Shown here: positions 49,323 to 62,300 of the stretch, one piece after another
How the letters are laid out: every line of letters begins with the position of its first letter
Position numbering within the stretch: the stretch's first letter is position 1
From: Hemicentrotus pulcherrimus
Lineage: Eukaryota > Echinodermata > Echinoidea > Camarodonta > Strongylocentrotidae
Direction of reading: 5' to 3'
Length of the DNA: 64,000 nt
Assembly (NCBI GenBank): GCA_003118195.1
Contig: BEXV01000167.1
Coordinates: 115,527-179,526, forward strand
Made by a program: the position numbers and the translations under genes
Notes under the pieces: model-generated
The model's database searches: none
Told to the model about the DNA's origin: nothing
What the model saw: only the letters and a program-made list of their open reading frames with translations

Positions 49323-51189
49323 CTCAATTTTGGTAATATCATACATAATTTCTTACCCACCCCTGCTGTCTGTCATGGTTTCTCTGTATCACACACCACT
49401 CTTTTCTTCTGCACTCTCCATCTCACAATCTCATAACCACCATTCCATCTAACCCTGCGTCTCGCCCGTCTGTATGGAACAGGTTCCTAATTAAGGTGAA
49501 CAGTCGTTTGTATTTCTGTCTTTGTTTACTTTAACCGTATTGGCGTCATACTGCAGAGTCAATATACAACAGAAAAAAAAGCGTGGAAGATTCTTTCGCA
49601 TTAGCATGGCCATTTGGCATACTAATACTGCTATGGAAAGTCCAGTACCAACACGTTCGTTTGTTGTAGTAATTATCTGTAGAAGGTGGGCGAATTAACC
49701 CACTGTTTTATTTACAGAAGGCACGAGTTAGGGAGCTGAGTATGCTCCTTCTATGGAGTTTCAAATTGTATGAATTTACATATATGGACGAAACTATCAT
49801 ATCTGTTATTATTTCTTATTTTCTACACTTAGTATTTTATAGAGCAGTACCAAATTTGAAATGGCTCAATCAGACGTATTGATAGCTTCATTGGTAGATG
49901 TATTTCGTCAAAGTTTGACAGAATGCAGTAGCTTAACCAAAACCAGACAGGACATTCTTTTTACTTGTACCTTAAATATTTAAATAGGACACCATGCACT
50001 GCATGTCTTGTGTCAAACATATACCATTCACCTGCAGGATTCTTCAAGAATGTAAGAGGCAGAGTCAACAGAAGAAGAAGAAGTAGTATCATAAAATATC
50101 ATTAACATGATGTTTTAGTACAATTTCTCTTTAATATGTTTTGTATTGTTTCTTCAGTTAAGTATTGGGTATAGTTCAAGTTGAATATCCTATTACATAA
50201 TATAAAAAAACAGACAAACAAAAGAAACAAATCAAACTTGTGCGCCATTTATCTTTTCCATATGAAAACGATAGCTTTCCTACAACTACTACGCCTGTTG
50301 GTTGCACCGAAATGACGGCTTAAAAAAAAGATCAAGCAACTGAGGAAGCATGCCATCAAGCCCAACCCCTCGTCAGACTGGGAGGGCGATGCAATCTGCC
50401 AGGGGTATACATCCCATAGGATATGGATGACGCATCTTTTATGGAGGAATTCCGACACCTTTTCTGTTAATAGCAAAGAGTGGAATAACCGGAGGAAGAC
50501 GAGGAGCAATTCCAGCATCACATGACCGAGATACGCAGCCAAGGAGAGAAAGAGAGAGGATATCCATAGAGGCTAAAAAGTTATTAACGATGACGTCTTG
50601 AAAGATACCAGACTCCAGCATTCATAATTTTATGAATGACATGCTATCTCTTGTAGCATTCTCCTATTAACGAGGGATGCAACTGAATCGAATTTTCAAG
50701 ACTAAATCCAATATCCTGCAAATCATTTTCACGTTTACGTCTTAGGTTAATGATTCAAAAGAAGTGACTGTAACAAATTTTTATTAGGGAGGAAAACTAT
50801 GTTAGACGGGGCAGCCATCACGGAGCGAAAGTGAATCAGTCTGTGATAAGTTTAATGTTTCTACATATTTTTATGTTTTTTGTTTGTTTATTGTTATTTC
50901 TGTCAAATTTGGCATATTATATATTACGCGCATGTTATTAAGACTTATCAGAAATTAAACACGGCTGGTTTGTGTGGATTCAACCGTATTCTACTTAATA
51001 TTACAATTGCGATGGGCCATGCTACGTTAACGCGCTTTGTACAATGTTCAAAAGGACATGACGACATCCTACGAACCTGTTTTGTGTATAGTGACAAGTC
51101 CACATCTACTAAAGATAGTGACTTGTCAATTAATAGAAAATTCACAACCTCTTTCCTCAAATTAACAATCTATGAAACTGCGATAAACA
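49323..51189. other. Non-coding stretch, no gene seen
   Basis: Frames at 50249-50621 (minus) and 50880-51284 (plus) are unrecognisable, except that the end of the latter runs into the retrotransposon relic described next. A short GAA run lies at about 50070-50083. Confidence 0.5.
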
Positions 51190-51400
51190 TCATTTATAAA
51201 GTTCGAGACGGCAAACTGTTCCAAAATGATTACATTACATTTAAATCCATGCTGAAAACTCACCTCTTTTTAAAAAATGGTTGATTGTCAGTTAATTGAA
51301 ATATTTATGTCAAATTCCACAATAATTATGTATACACGCATAGAGACTATGTAATGGTATTATGCGTTCGAAGAACTGAATATTATTATTATTATTATTA
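51190..51400 (+). mobile_element. Second 5'-truncated copy of the same non-LTR family
   Basis: The frame ending at 51284 closes with TFKSMLKTHLFLKNG, the FKxxLKTHLF motif of Jockey-superfamily ORF2 C-termini, with little recognisable before it. The 3' UTR parallels the copy at 44953-45347. It has the stem ACGCATA (51336-51342) with TATGCGT (51361-51367), then TCGAAGAACTGAATATTATT and an ATT tail to 51400. It is more truncated than the first copy, so the left boundary is uncertain. Confidence 0.7.
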
Positions 51401-52190
51401 CACCGTCAGATACACGGATGCCATTGCACTGGCACAGTGGAAATTGAAGTAATTATTGTTCAGTTGGAAAAAGGTATCTTTAGACGCGTCATCGGGACAG
51501 CGCACAGACTCGACCTACATCGCCATGAAATCTTTATGCAGAGCTGCGAGGAAAAGCCCATCGGATTCACAATTTCTCAATTCATCTCATTCAAAGACTA
51601 AACCTCGAAGGGTTAAGATCCTCACACACACGTGTAAGCCGCCACAAACCCCATTTTTAAGGAGTGTCTCCTGGGAAATAGTTGTTGCTAGCTTCGGTTG
51701 ACGAACATGGAACGTGGATAGATTTTTTCTCTATCGTAATGCCATGCAACGAAAGGTTGATCAGGTGAAAACTGTTCAGTGAGGGTTGAACAAATGTCAA
51801 CGCCAAGCCGTTAGGGTGTTAGACGAATCCTTCAACAAAAGCATTCCGGTCAACACCAAAATGCTTTGTGCAGAAACCATACAATTCTCAAATATTATCT
51901 GTGGGAAAAAAGGCCGATTCTGAACAAAAGGAAACCAGCTATTTTTAATAATTTACGTAGAAAATGAATCTAATTTTGATAAAATCCCACATGACCAAAT
52001 ACACTAAACATGTACCTACATCTTTACCGTAAGTTTCAGTTTAATATGTTCTATGAAATTAAATATGTCAAAAAATTCTTAAAAACCATTAGTGTAATTG
52101 TATCAACCTTTCGACACTGCAAAAAGTCCTCCAGTTATAAATAGAGACTCAGGTGAGATAGGAACTAGCGACAGGGAACGATCTGTGATC
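51401..52190. other. Non-coding stretch, no gene seen
   Basis: An 81-codon frame at 51456-51701 is serine/lysine-rich and matches nothing known to me. There is no repeat structure. Confidence 0.5.
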
Positions 52191-52709
52191 CTATTTGGAA
52201 TTTTTGCACCCACGAGGCAAAAACCTTATATCTTCTAGAGAACGTAGCATGTGTTCGTGCACATTGAGAGTAGAATGCAATTTACTTGGTTGAATTGGAG
52301 TGGACCAATACTTAAACCTGAATGGAACTTCTCTTGAGAATTTAAGCGCACTGTGAACATTAGAAAAGTTCAGTCGATTGTTACACTCATCCATTGAGGT
52401 TTGTTTCAGAGGAGAAGACGTAATTACACAGGCCTTTCCTAAATGTAAAGCAAACTTCTCTACTGCAAACATATTGAAAAACATCTGATCGGCGCTATGA
52501 AGGATCCTGTCGCTTATTAGAATAGAAATTACCACCATCTTCGATATAATCACGTGAACAGTTCGGAACCGGTGTCTGCAAATAATTGGACGTATAAGTT
52601 CTTGCCATTTTACGTCTACCATGACTAGGGAGAATGTTGATCGCGTCATAGTCATATTATTCATTATGACGACGTTTGGTCTCTCTTCATCCTTTTGGAC
52701 AATAGACAT
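52191..52709 (-). CDS. Hypothetical ORF, 172 codons, longest in the window
   Basis: On the minus strand an ATG at 52709 opens 172 codons that end with TAG at 52191. The frame is open for about 14 more codons upstream, to a TAA near 52752. The product is mixed in composition and not a simple-repeat translation. It is basic, with a hydrophobic patch around residues 55-70 and a C-terminal half rich in H, S, R and K. I recognise no domain, signal peptide or catalytic motif. A weak acceptor-like TTGCAG lies upstream near 52780. It could be one exon of an unknown gene, a fragment of a transposon protein, or chance. Its length is well above that of other frames in this AT-rich DNA, but confidence that it is translated is low. 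Confidence 0.25.
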   Translation of the reverse strand: MSIVQKDEERPNVVIMNNMTMTRSTFSLVMVDVKWQELIRPIICRHRFRTVHVIISKMVVISILISDRILHSADQMFFNMFAVEKFALHLGKACVITSSPLKQTSMDECNNRLNFSNVHSALKFSREVPFRFKYWSTPIQPSKLHSTLNVHEHMLRSLEDIRFLPRGCKNSK

Positions 52710-52751
52710 AATATGGGTTATATTTCTAGCCTTGTGACTATGCCACTCTTT

Positions 52752-55700
52752 TTAGGATTAGAATGTCTCTCCTTTAACTGCAAATTATTTATGTATTTTG
52801 TATTCCATATGCAATAGGATAAATGCACACTTGGAAAATGTAAAACAGCTTTCACGTGTAGATGAATGGCAACTTCCCGTAACATAAGCCTTGTGAGTTT
52901 TTACTGAGTTCTGTGTTTTAAGATATAGAACTGTGATGCATATAACACTCTACGTTATCTTTAAAAACCGCAGCTGTTTTGCCCACTCGTATCTGAACGA
53001 GCATTTAGAGTGCGTGTGTACACGTATGTGGGCGTGTGTGTGTGCGTGTGTGTGTGTAACAATAGGAAGGGAAATCATTATGTCACCATATTCGTGGTCG
53101 TGAGGTTGGCGAGGACCACGAGGTTTGTTATGACTGTTAGAGCCCATTCTATATAAGGGTAACTCTTTTCTCCATCCGTCCACTTCGCTAACCGTTCTGC
53201 TAGCATCAACATTTGTGACAGCATAACTCGGGCTCCAAAAGGTCATCCCCAGTTACTATGAAAGGCAGGTGGGGGCAAAATAAACCGGTTATTTATTTTC
53301 ACCACCAAAAAAAACATTTTGATCGTCTTTTGCTTGAAAGTTGTAGCAGTCTCAATTAGTCTCAATTATTGTCAATGTTACCCATATCTAACTTACCTGA
53401 AAAGTGATTGCAGAGAATAAGACCATCCAGAGAGTTACGCTATTTCAGAAGATTTACACTAAACGATTCAAACGGTGAGTTTCAAAAACAATAGCGGATA
53501 GTTTTCAATCTTAAGATTTAGCCATACTCAAATATAAAGGAAATAAAAACCTACAAGAGTGCCCTCCTCAAATTCGTTTCTTAATTGGGGGGGGGGGTAG
53601 GATGTTGTAATAGAAAGACAAAAATAATTAGTTGCTCGACAGCAATAAACCCACGTTCTAAATGCAGACAGTGATCATCTCGTGCCAAAGTGAAGTATTC
53701 AAACAATCCAACATTGTAATATGTGTTGTTAACATGTCACATGGTACACAAATTATTGATTCACAGAGGGCAAGCTCGCGGCCGTTTGGCAAAGTAGACC
53801 CTTCTGACTATTTGACCAACTTTTAGAAACAGGAATTAAAAACAGAGCAGAGTAAACAGACCGGGGGTATAATGCGATATTCGTGTCAATAGTACGTGCT
53901 TATCACCAAGAAAATAACCGTAACAAGGCACGATATTTCAGCCGAAAAAATCAACGCTGATTATTATTTGGGGACATTCACAATGTAGTCTTTTCATCAG
54001 CTTTTCTATAGCAACATGCACACACACCAAGCAATGACGTGCTTTCGAAAATAAGCTCACAGAGTCCCGCCGCCGCTGGCTAACAACACCTAACCCTCAC
54101 TCCTTTCTGCAGACGATCCGCCATTCTTTCAATCAATGATGAATTTATCCCAGCCCTTTTCCCTCGGCTCATGTCTTAGGCGCCTTTGATTCGATCAGTT
54201 TTCTCTCAAATCGGCAGCTGATGTCCGCGGCTAGGCCTGATTCTATCCTCCGATGACCATTCCACCATCCTCTCTCAAGTCCCCTATGTTTTAGAGGGGA
54301 TGGGTCTCATAAAATATCCCTATCGTAGCCGACCAATCTGAATGGCGTTCAACGAATCTTCTTTGTGACATTTTAACGCACATAAGGAATGCTGCACTGA
54401 TTTGACGAGGAGTACAAGTTTGTATTTCCCTACGAATCATCCATTAAGCGTGTTACCATGCACTCCCTTTAGTTCCATTTTATATTCTTTTACAATGTTT
54501 TCGTTGACAAGTCATAAAGAAAATTTCTCCTAAATGTACTACAACTAGTACTAGCCCGTGGCGAGTACATGTTTATATTTTTTTGGTGCAATTTATGAAG
54601 ACGTTTCATTTGCAAGAAGTTGAGTTTTTAACGCGGTGTTGTGAAAGAATTACAAAGTCTTGATTAGGCGTTTGAAACTTCTGCAGAGGTCCTCCTCAAC
54701 GACTGAAATATCGGGCCGCATGGGATGCGAAAATGGAAGACCATCTTACTTCTCTGTGTTTGACAAAACTTCGTATCACCTTAGTCTAGCAGAGGCTACT
54801 CGTTTTCAATCAGAGTCGGCAATTACTATCATGTTTCATAAAAGTGTGATGAAATTACTCGTGATTTTTTTTCGTGACTAGACCTCAACATTCATCTTCA
54901 TCTTGTTTCCACAGTTAAAAATCGGAAAACTATACCACAACACATTTTTTACTCACTGACAATCTATTAAAGAGAGATTGAAAACGACATCCTCAGCAAG
55001 TCATTGGTAAGACTCCAATGACATGAATGGACAGAGGCAAAGACTCCAATAACGTTTCGGACAAAAATAGCTTTCTTACACGCAAATGAGATCCTGCACA
55101 TATTAGAAAATGAGGCTTTCGAACTATTTGCCACTACAATGCAAACAGACAATATTATGAAACGAAGACAAATGGGGAATTATTTGGGGGGAAAAGTACA
55201 CATATTCTATTAGTAAGTCTCTGTCCGTATTATCGATCTTCATTCATCCTACTTCCTAGTATCTCTTTCGCTCGTTTTGACTAACAACATGTTTTTGTGT
55301 TTTATCCTTTCTAGTATTGCATTACCTTGTTTCGAACAATTTACGCTCATTTTCTCTTAACTTTTTTCCTCCTTGGTTTTTTTTTCTCCATTCTTTCAGC
55401 GATCGGTGATTTGGTCATGATATAATTCAATATTCATAAGTATCTGTTACATTATTGACACAATATATTTGATGGGTGGACAATATACAAAGCGTATTCA
55501 CCCAGAACATTTCAGAGAGATGTTATTCGTCTTACTTTTTTACATTTTTATCCCAACGAACTTCCTTGAACTTTCTCATGTTTTATTTACAACATTGGCC
55601 AAGGTCGCCTTAGAGGAAAGGCTGAGACATGATTTAAGGCCGTCTGCGTGTATGTCAGGAAGCTAACATTTAGAAAATCGTACACCACTCTAGCATTATA

Positions 55701-56336
55701 AAGGTGTCAGTTTTTATTTTCTCAGTGCATCGTTTTCCATGGTGTCAGTTCGCATTCCCGTTGGAACAACCTCTCCGAAGTGTCAACTTGTATTATCTCT
55801 GTATATCGTTTTCATCATGGCTTTTTCCAAATCTCTTTTCTATTCTCCAGATAGCGTCTCTTTGTATTTTGTCAGAAAACAGTTTCCCTGTATTAAAGTT
55901 AGGCGACAGTAGTGCTTCTCGTCGCGTTCAGAGCGTGTCCCATTTTAACGCAGCACGAAATCACTTAATAGTATGTGACACTGCTTAGTAACCGATTCCA
56001 GAAAGGCTCTTAATCTCCCCGAGACACGTCGTATATCAAGCTTAACTAAAATGACAAGTAAAACACCTGTAAACATTCTCACCATGTAAAAGGAAAAACA
56101 ACGTGTCAGCACAAAGTTTGTCCCTCAATTGAACTGAATATATTGCTATAGCATGTATTTGATACCAGTTTCGGCTATCTAATAAATTTCTTGTTTCTTG
56201 CAAATGAGAGAATAAACATTATTTAAAATAAATGTACTTCTGTTTAAATGCAGTTCGGGCTAATAAAGTATTTGTATTTGAAAAAGACCTCTCGGTTATA
56301 AATTGAATAAATCTTAATAATACTTATTATATATAA
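52752..56336. other. Non-coding stretch, no gene seen
   Basis: It contains a TG-rich microsatellite at about 53010-53058 and a G-run at about 53588-53597. A somewhat G+C-richer patch at 54060-54310 has K50-homeodomain- and TCF-like words (TTATCCC, CCTTTGATTCG) but no frame of note. Frames at 54660-55988 are short and unrecognisable. Confidence 0.5.
53010..53058. repeat. (TG)n-rich microsatellite
   Basis: Imperfect TG repeats with CG and TACACG interruptions. On the minus strand they give the histidine/threonine-rich part of the frame at 52950-53246. Confidence 0.85.
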
Positions 56337-56391
56337 ATATTGAATAAGGCAAACTAATAGAACATGGTCTGCCTCATTAGTCTGCGTTATT

Positions 56392-56397
<6 letters not shown>
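56337..56397. repeat. Inverted repeat with 22-base arms
   Basis: The left arm 56337-56358 and right arm 56376-56397 (ATATTGAATAAGGCAAACTA and its near complement) match at 20 of 22 positions around a 17-base loop. The right arm runs straight into the AT microsatellite. Confidence 0.85.

Positions 56398-56436
<39 letters not shown>
56393..56436. repeat. (AT)n microsatellite
   Basis: Nearly pure TA dinucleotides with one G interruption at 56428. Confidence 0.9.
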
Positions 56437-56508
56437 AGTGCGAGAATTCTCAACTCTGACAGCTACGTCTCACGTTCCTAGACCATTTTCTTCACGCCTA
56501 TATATATA

Positions 56509-56949
56509 TTTGTTCCCTTAATGAGAGGTGGCGACCAGTATAATCTAGCGTATAATGCATCAATTACATCTCTTTGTAACAATTTGTCAATGTATTACTA
56601 CCTCGGTCACATAATACGGGTTTTTAACAACTGGCTAGAGATAAGCAATGTCATCATTCCAATGTCTTCAATAAATTTAGACCATGATCGTGTTATCTAA
56701 CACAGCATGCATGATCTTTAAAATGGTGCAAATGTTCTTACAAATAAATATTTTTAAATTTTTCGTCACCAAACTGGTATGGTGTAGGTTCACACATTTT
56801 TAGGATACCATATTCCTACGAAAAAAACAACTCACCTTTCGTGCGTTTCCAACCTATCCGATATAATATCCAAATTCCTCCTTTCACTCGTCCGTATCAG
56901 TGTCCAGTATTTCTACCTACTGGTCGCTACCTCGTATTAAGGGAACGAA
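56509..56949. mobile_element. Possible 441-base TIR element
   Basis: Sequences at 56509-56540 and 56918-56949 are inverted copies matching at 28 of 32 positions; both contain GTTCCCTTAAT outside and GCGACCAGTA inside. The interior is AT-rich with no coding frame. This geometry fits a non-autonomous DNA transposon, but there is no matching flanking duplication. An inverted duplication of unrelated origin is therefore also possible. Confidence 0.5.
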
Positions 56950-58694
56950 TTTGAAGCGAATGAGATGTCATCGAGATTATCGTGACGTTCGAGACTTTCC
57001 TATCTCTGACCGCCCTAATTCTTCGGTCTCATATGCCCTCGGACATTATTTTAAAACCTTTCTTTTTCTATTTCATACCTCAATTAGCAAACACAACGCT
57101 ACTCCCTGCCAACCCGTATGGATTTTCCTTTACTCTTCCCCACGATGTTGACATAACTGGACGCACGAAGGAAGAAAATCGCCTTAACCTCTCTTATCCT
57201 TTCCCCGTATGCATATATCAACGTAGGTCCATGGTATGACCATGGTATGACTAAGGGTTTGCCGAGAAAATGAGATTTCTATGGTGATAGGATGCCAGTC
57301 TGGTCTGATGCCAGTGATTTGATTATGGATGATTAGATAGAGCTCAAACTGGATTTCGCAGGGGATTAAGAGCCATCACTGTTTACCTACTTAGTTGACA
57401 TTAACAGTAAGAAGCAATTAGGTTAGAAAGCATATCAAAACAAAATTTGCAAATCAGGAAGGATTGATAATTCATGAGTGGATCCCGTAGCTGCATTACC
57501 TGGTGGAGGTGCCAAAAGCCATGACAATTCTTAAAGAAAAGCGCATTTTATGGTAATTTTTTAATTTAAACCACAAATTGGTTGTTAAACAAAACGAATG
57601 CTCTTTTTAGTTTTACCAGTCACTTTTTAACGTTTATTGCTTCTCAGAATCTTAAACCTGATAAGGATGTTGACAGCTGCAATCCTCTTGGGTTAGCAAC
57701 AGATTGAAATCTAAAATACCCAATGTCATTTTCTAATAATGGCCAATTTTCCCAAGTATGACCTATAGGATACCCCTCACTCATCATTGGCTGAGCTGGC
57801 GAGACAAATTTCCATGTAGACGTAACAGAAGTATGCTGCGTTAATTAGAATAAAGAAGAATGTCACAGACTAGACTGACAGATAAGTGGATAACTCACAT
57901 TAATAACAGGAAAATAGAGGCCAGTCTGATAGACGGGAGCGTCGACAATATGAAATAGAAATAATGTAATATTTACTCTTTGTCTTTGATACACACAACA
58001 ATTGGTCTTCGTGTGTCGAAAGATCAACACAAGGAAGGAAACATGAGACAAGCCCTCGTAACAAATCTAAAAAACCATGTACATATAAAAACAAAAATAA
58101 AAGTGAGAGGAAAAGAGAATAATGCGTTGCGTGAGGATGTCAGGCACAATTGAAATACAAGACGAGTACTGAAGCTAGACAAACCCGGCTTAGGAGGCAA
58201 GATAAGATAATACAAAAAATATCACAAGAGAATATAGAACGGATGGTAGAAAATTAGTGTCTATGCAGCCCATAGAAAGAAAGATGGAATGGGAAAGAGA
58301 GTCAGTGTCCATTATGAGTTAACCTGTGAGACAATGGGGTAGTTGGAAAAATGTCAAAGCCCCACTCACTGGGGAACACATGCAGTGACGTCCAAAACCT
58401 CTTCCTTTTGACCCATCTCTCAAGTGAAGCAGAAAATATCTTCCTTTTTCTTCTTCTGAAATTCCCTTAATCCATTTCATCTGTTTCCGAGAAATACAGT
58501 ACCTGGATTTTTTTGAAGGCTTTTAGATGATGTTATAAATGGATCAAGAACGGGTTTGAAGAAAAGCTTGACATAAATAGGTCAGTTTGAGCTAACATTG
58601 ATTATCCACGTTTACAATCTTCTGTAGTCTCAATTCTTAAACTTGTCTATATTTTTACTTTGAAAATGCATCATAACGTTTTTTTTTACCAGGG
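56950..58694. other. Non-coding stretch, no gene seen
   Basis: An 11-base unit CCATGGTATGA is tandemly duplicated at 57229-57250. Frames at 56900-57239 and 57863-58215 overlap one another in different phases and are not recognisable. Confidence 0.5.
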
Positions 58695-59393
58695 GGTGTT
58701 TTACAAAGACTTTGAGTTGAATTTATTTCTAAGTTGAACTTTGTAACAATTATGAAAGCCGTTAACATCTATGACAATATTTTGTAAAGTTGTTTTAAAA
58801 GGCAGAAAATGTTGAAATAAATCATTCATATTTTCCATTATTGTATTAAGGAGATTTAATGTTATTGATTTAGAATTTATAAAAAGTCTAACATGTTTGG
58901 ATTTTCACTTTGGAATAAATTTTATGTTAAGGCTACAAATGGCTCTCTATAATGGTTAAAGAGAAACTCCAGTTCTGGTAGAAAAAAGAAAATTAATTCT
59001 CACAGAATCAAACAAAACTTACACTGAATGTTCAAGATTACAAATAAATGACACGTGCCAAACAATTTTGGAAGAAAATGTATACTGGCTGATTAATGAG
59101 CATAGAGAGACAAGGAAATCAAGATGGTACCAATCCCGACACCATGTGTGTTGTGCCATATATAGCTTTCTGTGTACAGTGCTTGTTACTTTACCAAGAC
59201 TCGGTCAAATTTATTATGATTTTGATGACTCCAGAACCTTCCATTGCACACCAATACTTACATGCTACATGATCAACTGTTTCTGATCCTTTCCACACCC
59301 TTTCTTTCACAATGCAATCGCATTACCAGTACTAAAGTTTATCTTTAAGTCCAAATTTGAGCTAAGTTCGACTCAGGATCTTTGTAAAACACC
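58695..59393. mobile_element. 699-base non-autonomous DNA transposon with GGTGTTTTACAAAGA ends
   Basis: Terminal inverted repeats at 58695-58725 and 59363-59393 are identical for the first 15 bases (GGTGTTTTACAAAGA) and match at 26 of 31 overall. The interior has no transposase. The 72-codon frame at 59068-59286 lies inside the element and resembles nothing known. Termini of this kind recur in echinoderm and other marine invertebrate genomes, which is from memory and not searched. No certain target-site duplication is seen. Confidence 0.7.
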
Positions 59394-62300
59394 AAGATCT
59401 GCTTTTGTATTGTACTAGAAACAGTCTACGAAGAGTTATGTCTAGTACCTTTTGCAATATTGAACAAAAAAACAAAAAATAAAATCTATGTTGACCTCCC
59501 CACACGACGTAAACGCATATGCAACAGTGAAAATGCCTAGTTATGTTCTATTGATCTCATTACGCTCTACCATGAAATGTCTCTCTTAATATATCGCGAA
59601 CAATCGGCTTCAATCGTATACTGGTAGTTTTCTAAACAGTTTGCGAAGAATACCAATACAGATGTAGAATTTAAAGATGGTTTGACGATTTCCAGAAAAT
59701 TCTGATTACAAAAGACTGATTACAATAGCCTATAGGAACTCGCTTCAGGCCCATGTCCAGCGTTTCTCGGAAGTGACCCCATGGTTTGTGAGATGTGTAA
59801 TTAAATGGTGCTGGGCTCAAGGTGATGGCCGATAAAAGCATTTCGTCATATAGGTCGATATGGTAAACGACGCGTGAAAATCAACAAGAATATTACAAGA
59901 CAGTATTTATCTACAGGAGAGGACACATTTTCAGTTTCCTCTTGTGCTCAAATTTTCTAAATGAAAAATACAGTAGATTAGGTTCATTTTTGAGAGATTA
60001 AAGGTAACCAGTGTACAGTATTGCTGTTTACCATGGTGTTCAAATTTTTTTTCTTCCGTAAAGTTCGAAAAATCCAATTTCATAGTAAAATTATTTCTTT
60101 ACGTAGCATAAGGGGATTAATAATCCAGAGTAGATATGGAAGTATTAAAAGACGTTGTCTTTTCATTTAAAAAAAGACGAGATATGAATCTTTCCAAATT
60201 TCTGATTCATATCACTTATTACTCCATGAAATGCATTTTTAATCCGTTTAAGCGCACTTTCTAAAGATCCATTACGGTCAAATCAATGTCTCATCCGGTG
60301 CAAGTCGGAGGCAAACCCGATTATCGGCATAACAGTATGGAAGGGGATCCCTAAAAACGGTTTATTCTGAGCTGATCAGCAAGATTGTATGATCCCAGGT
60401 ACTCATGAAAACCACTAATGGCCTGGAATTGACGATGTTATCTCAGTCGTGACCTTTCGCCGGTTTGATAACACTGAAGAGAAGACAGAGAAGGCTCTTT
60501 GTTGGCAATGAATATTCCGCAATGGATACCATGATCGCTGGTACAGAGTTTACAGATAAGTATGCCGTGTATCACCGAAGCAAAACTTTTGATTAATGAG
60601 CCGACTCCATGCTTATTTAACGTTTTGATTTTATAATTCCTTTATTTGATTAGATTTAGCATATTTGACTGCTCATTGCCTAGTCTTTAGGACGTACTGG
60701 ATAGGTTTTAAAAAAACCTGTAGAATATGCGTATATTTTGTTTAACGGAAATACTAAAAGAAAATGTGTGATGTTGTTTTAAGGTCAATTTTTCAAGAAA
60801 AAAATGAAATAGTATGGAGCAATATTACTAAATGTTTAAAAACAAAACAAAACTATTTTTTCCCCCTTCAAATCCACACATTATGCAATTAATGGCAGAA
60901 TGCAGATCGGATGAAGTAACTGGGATACACCATAAAAATAACCAAATAAATTCGGGGATCGCAACGAGGCAAATACCTCTAGCGTTTTAGAGTTAATACA
61001 TTTCATATCGTATATTTTATGGTAGAGGTCACATAATTTTATCTAGCTGGAAGATATAAACCATTGACTTTTTTAAAAAAACCTTCGAGTTCCATTATGC
61101 TAGACATAGAATCTACTTCTTCTCCCTTCCTACCTCCCCCCCCCCACATAAACACACACCCACCCATGAACATTCACGCCAAAGTATGGAATGTGGAAAA
61201 CAAACTGCACATTACCGGTTCATTATCCCCCTCAAATTGCCTCGCTCTTCATCGCTGAAATAGAATCACGGACAGGAAGGTGAAGCATTATTATCAACTA
61301 ATAAGTCGGTACTAAATTTCTGAGAAATGAAAATAGCAAAAGCACTTGCAAGACAACGCCGAGAGTGAAATTGTAATAAGAAATTTGTCTCCTTATTGTT
61401 CCTACTTCAGTACGACAGACGGATTATGTCCCATGTTTTCTTTCATGCATTCTTTTTTCCAAGATTATACATGGCTTCGATGGAATAAAATGGGTTTCGC
61501 CAAATCTTTTTCAGATGCATTGAGAACGAAAGAATAAGCATATCAAATACATAACCAGTTTTCTATTATAAAATAACATCTCAACCGTGAAAATTGTAAT
61601 AAGCACATTTTAACAGTATCCGCCCGTCAGTAAAGAGGTACAACATACATCATGCGTCAAATGTTGTTAGCCAACGTTTGATAAAAGTAATGCATTTGTT
61701 CATTTTTTCAGTGCATCTAAATTTAAATGACTAGGAAACCACACCCAGCACTGATTCCTTAAAAGCCTTCGAAATTTTACAAAGAATCAAACGAGTAGAG
61801 CTTATCTGTTAAGCCAGATCAAAGACTAGAGGTAATAACATACCAAATAAAAGATATGAATCTTATCAATACTTAAAACTTTGGATGTGAATTAAAAGGT
61901 CAGAAATCACATTATCATTGGAGATGGGCAATTGAATAATCACCCTTATCGGTTAAAAGATAAACAACATCATCAAAAATTATATACTTGTTTTTTCTTT
62001 TTTGTTAATTGCAAGCATTCCATATAATTTTTAGCATAAAGAAATACTCTATGGTAATCTGGTTCATCCATCCGACTCTTAGCAACATTATATATTACGT
62101 ATATGAACTCTCTGCGAACTCTGCTACAAGGTGTGTTTGTTAAAGTCTGGTAAGCTAGAGAGACTATGCCACTACGCTGCCAAGATTTTGACCAAGTAAG
62201 TACACATAATAACGACACGTTTGCCATCAAAAAAAGCAAATTCAATGGCATGTATGGTGCTCGTTAAGGGCGTTGTAATGAGAGTGGTAACACTTTTAAA

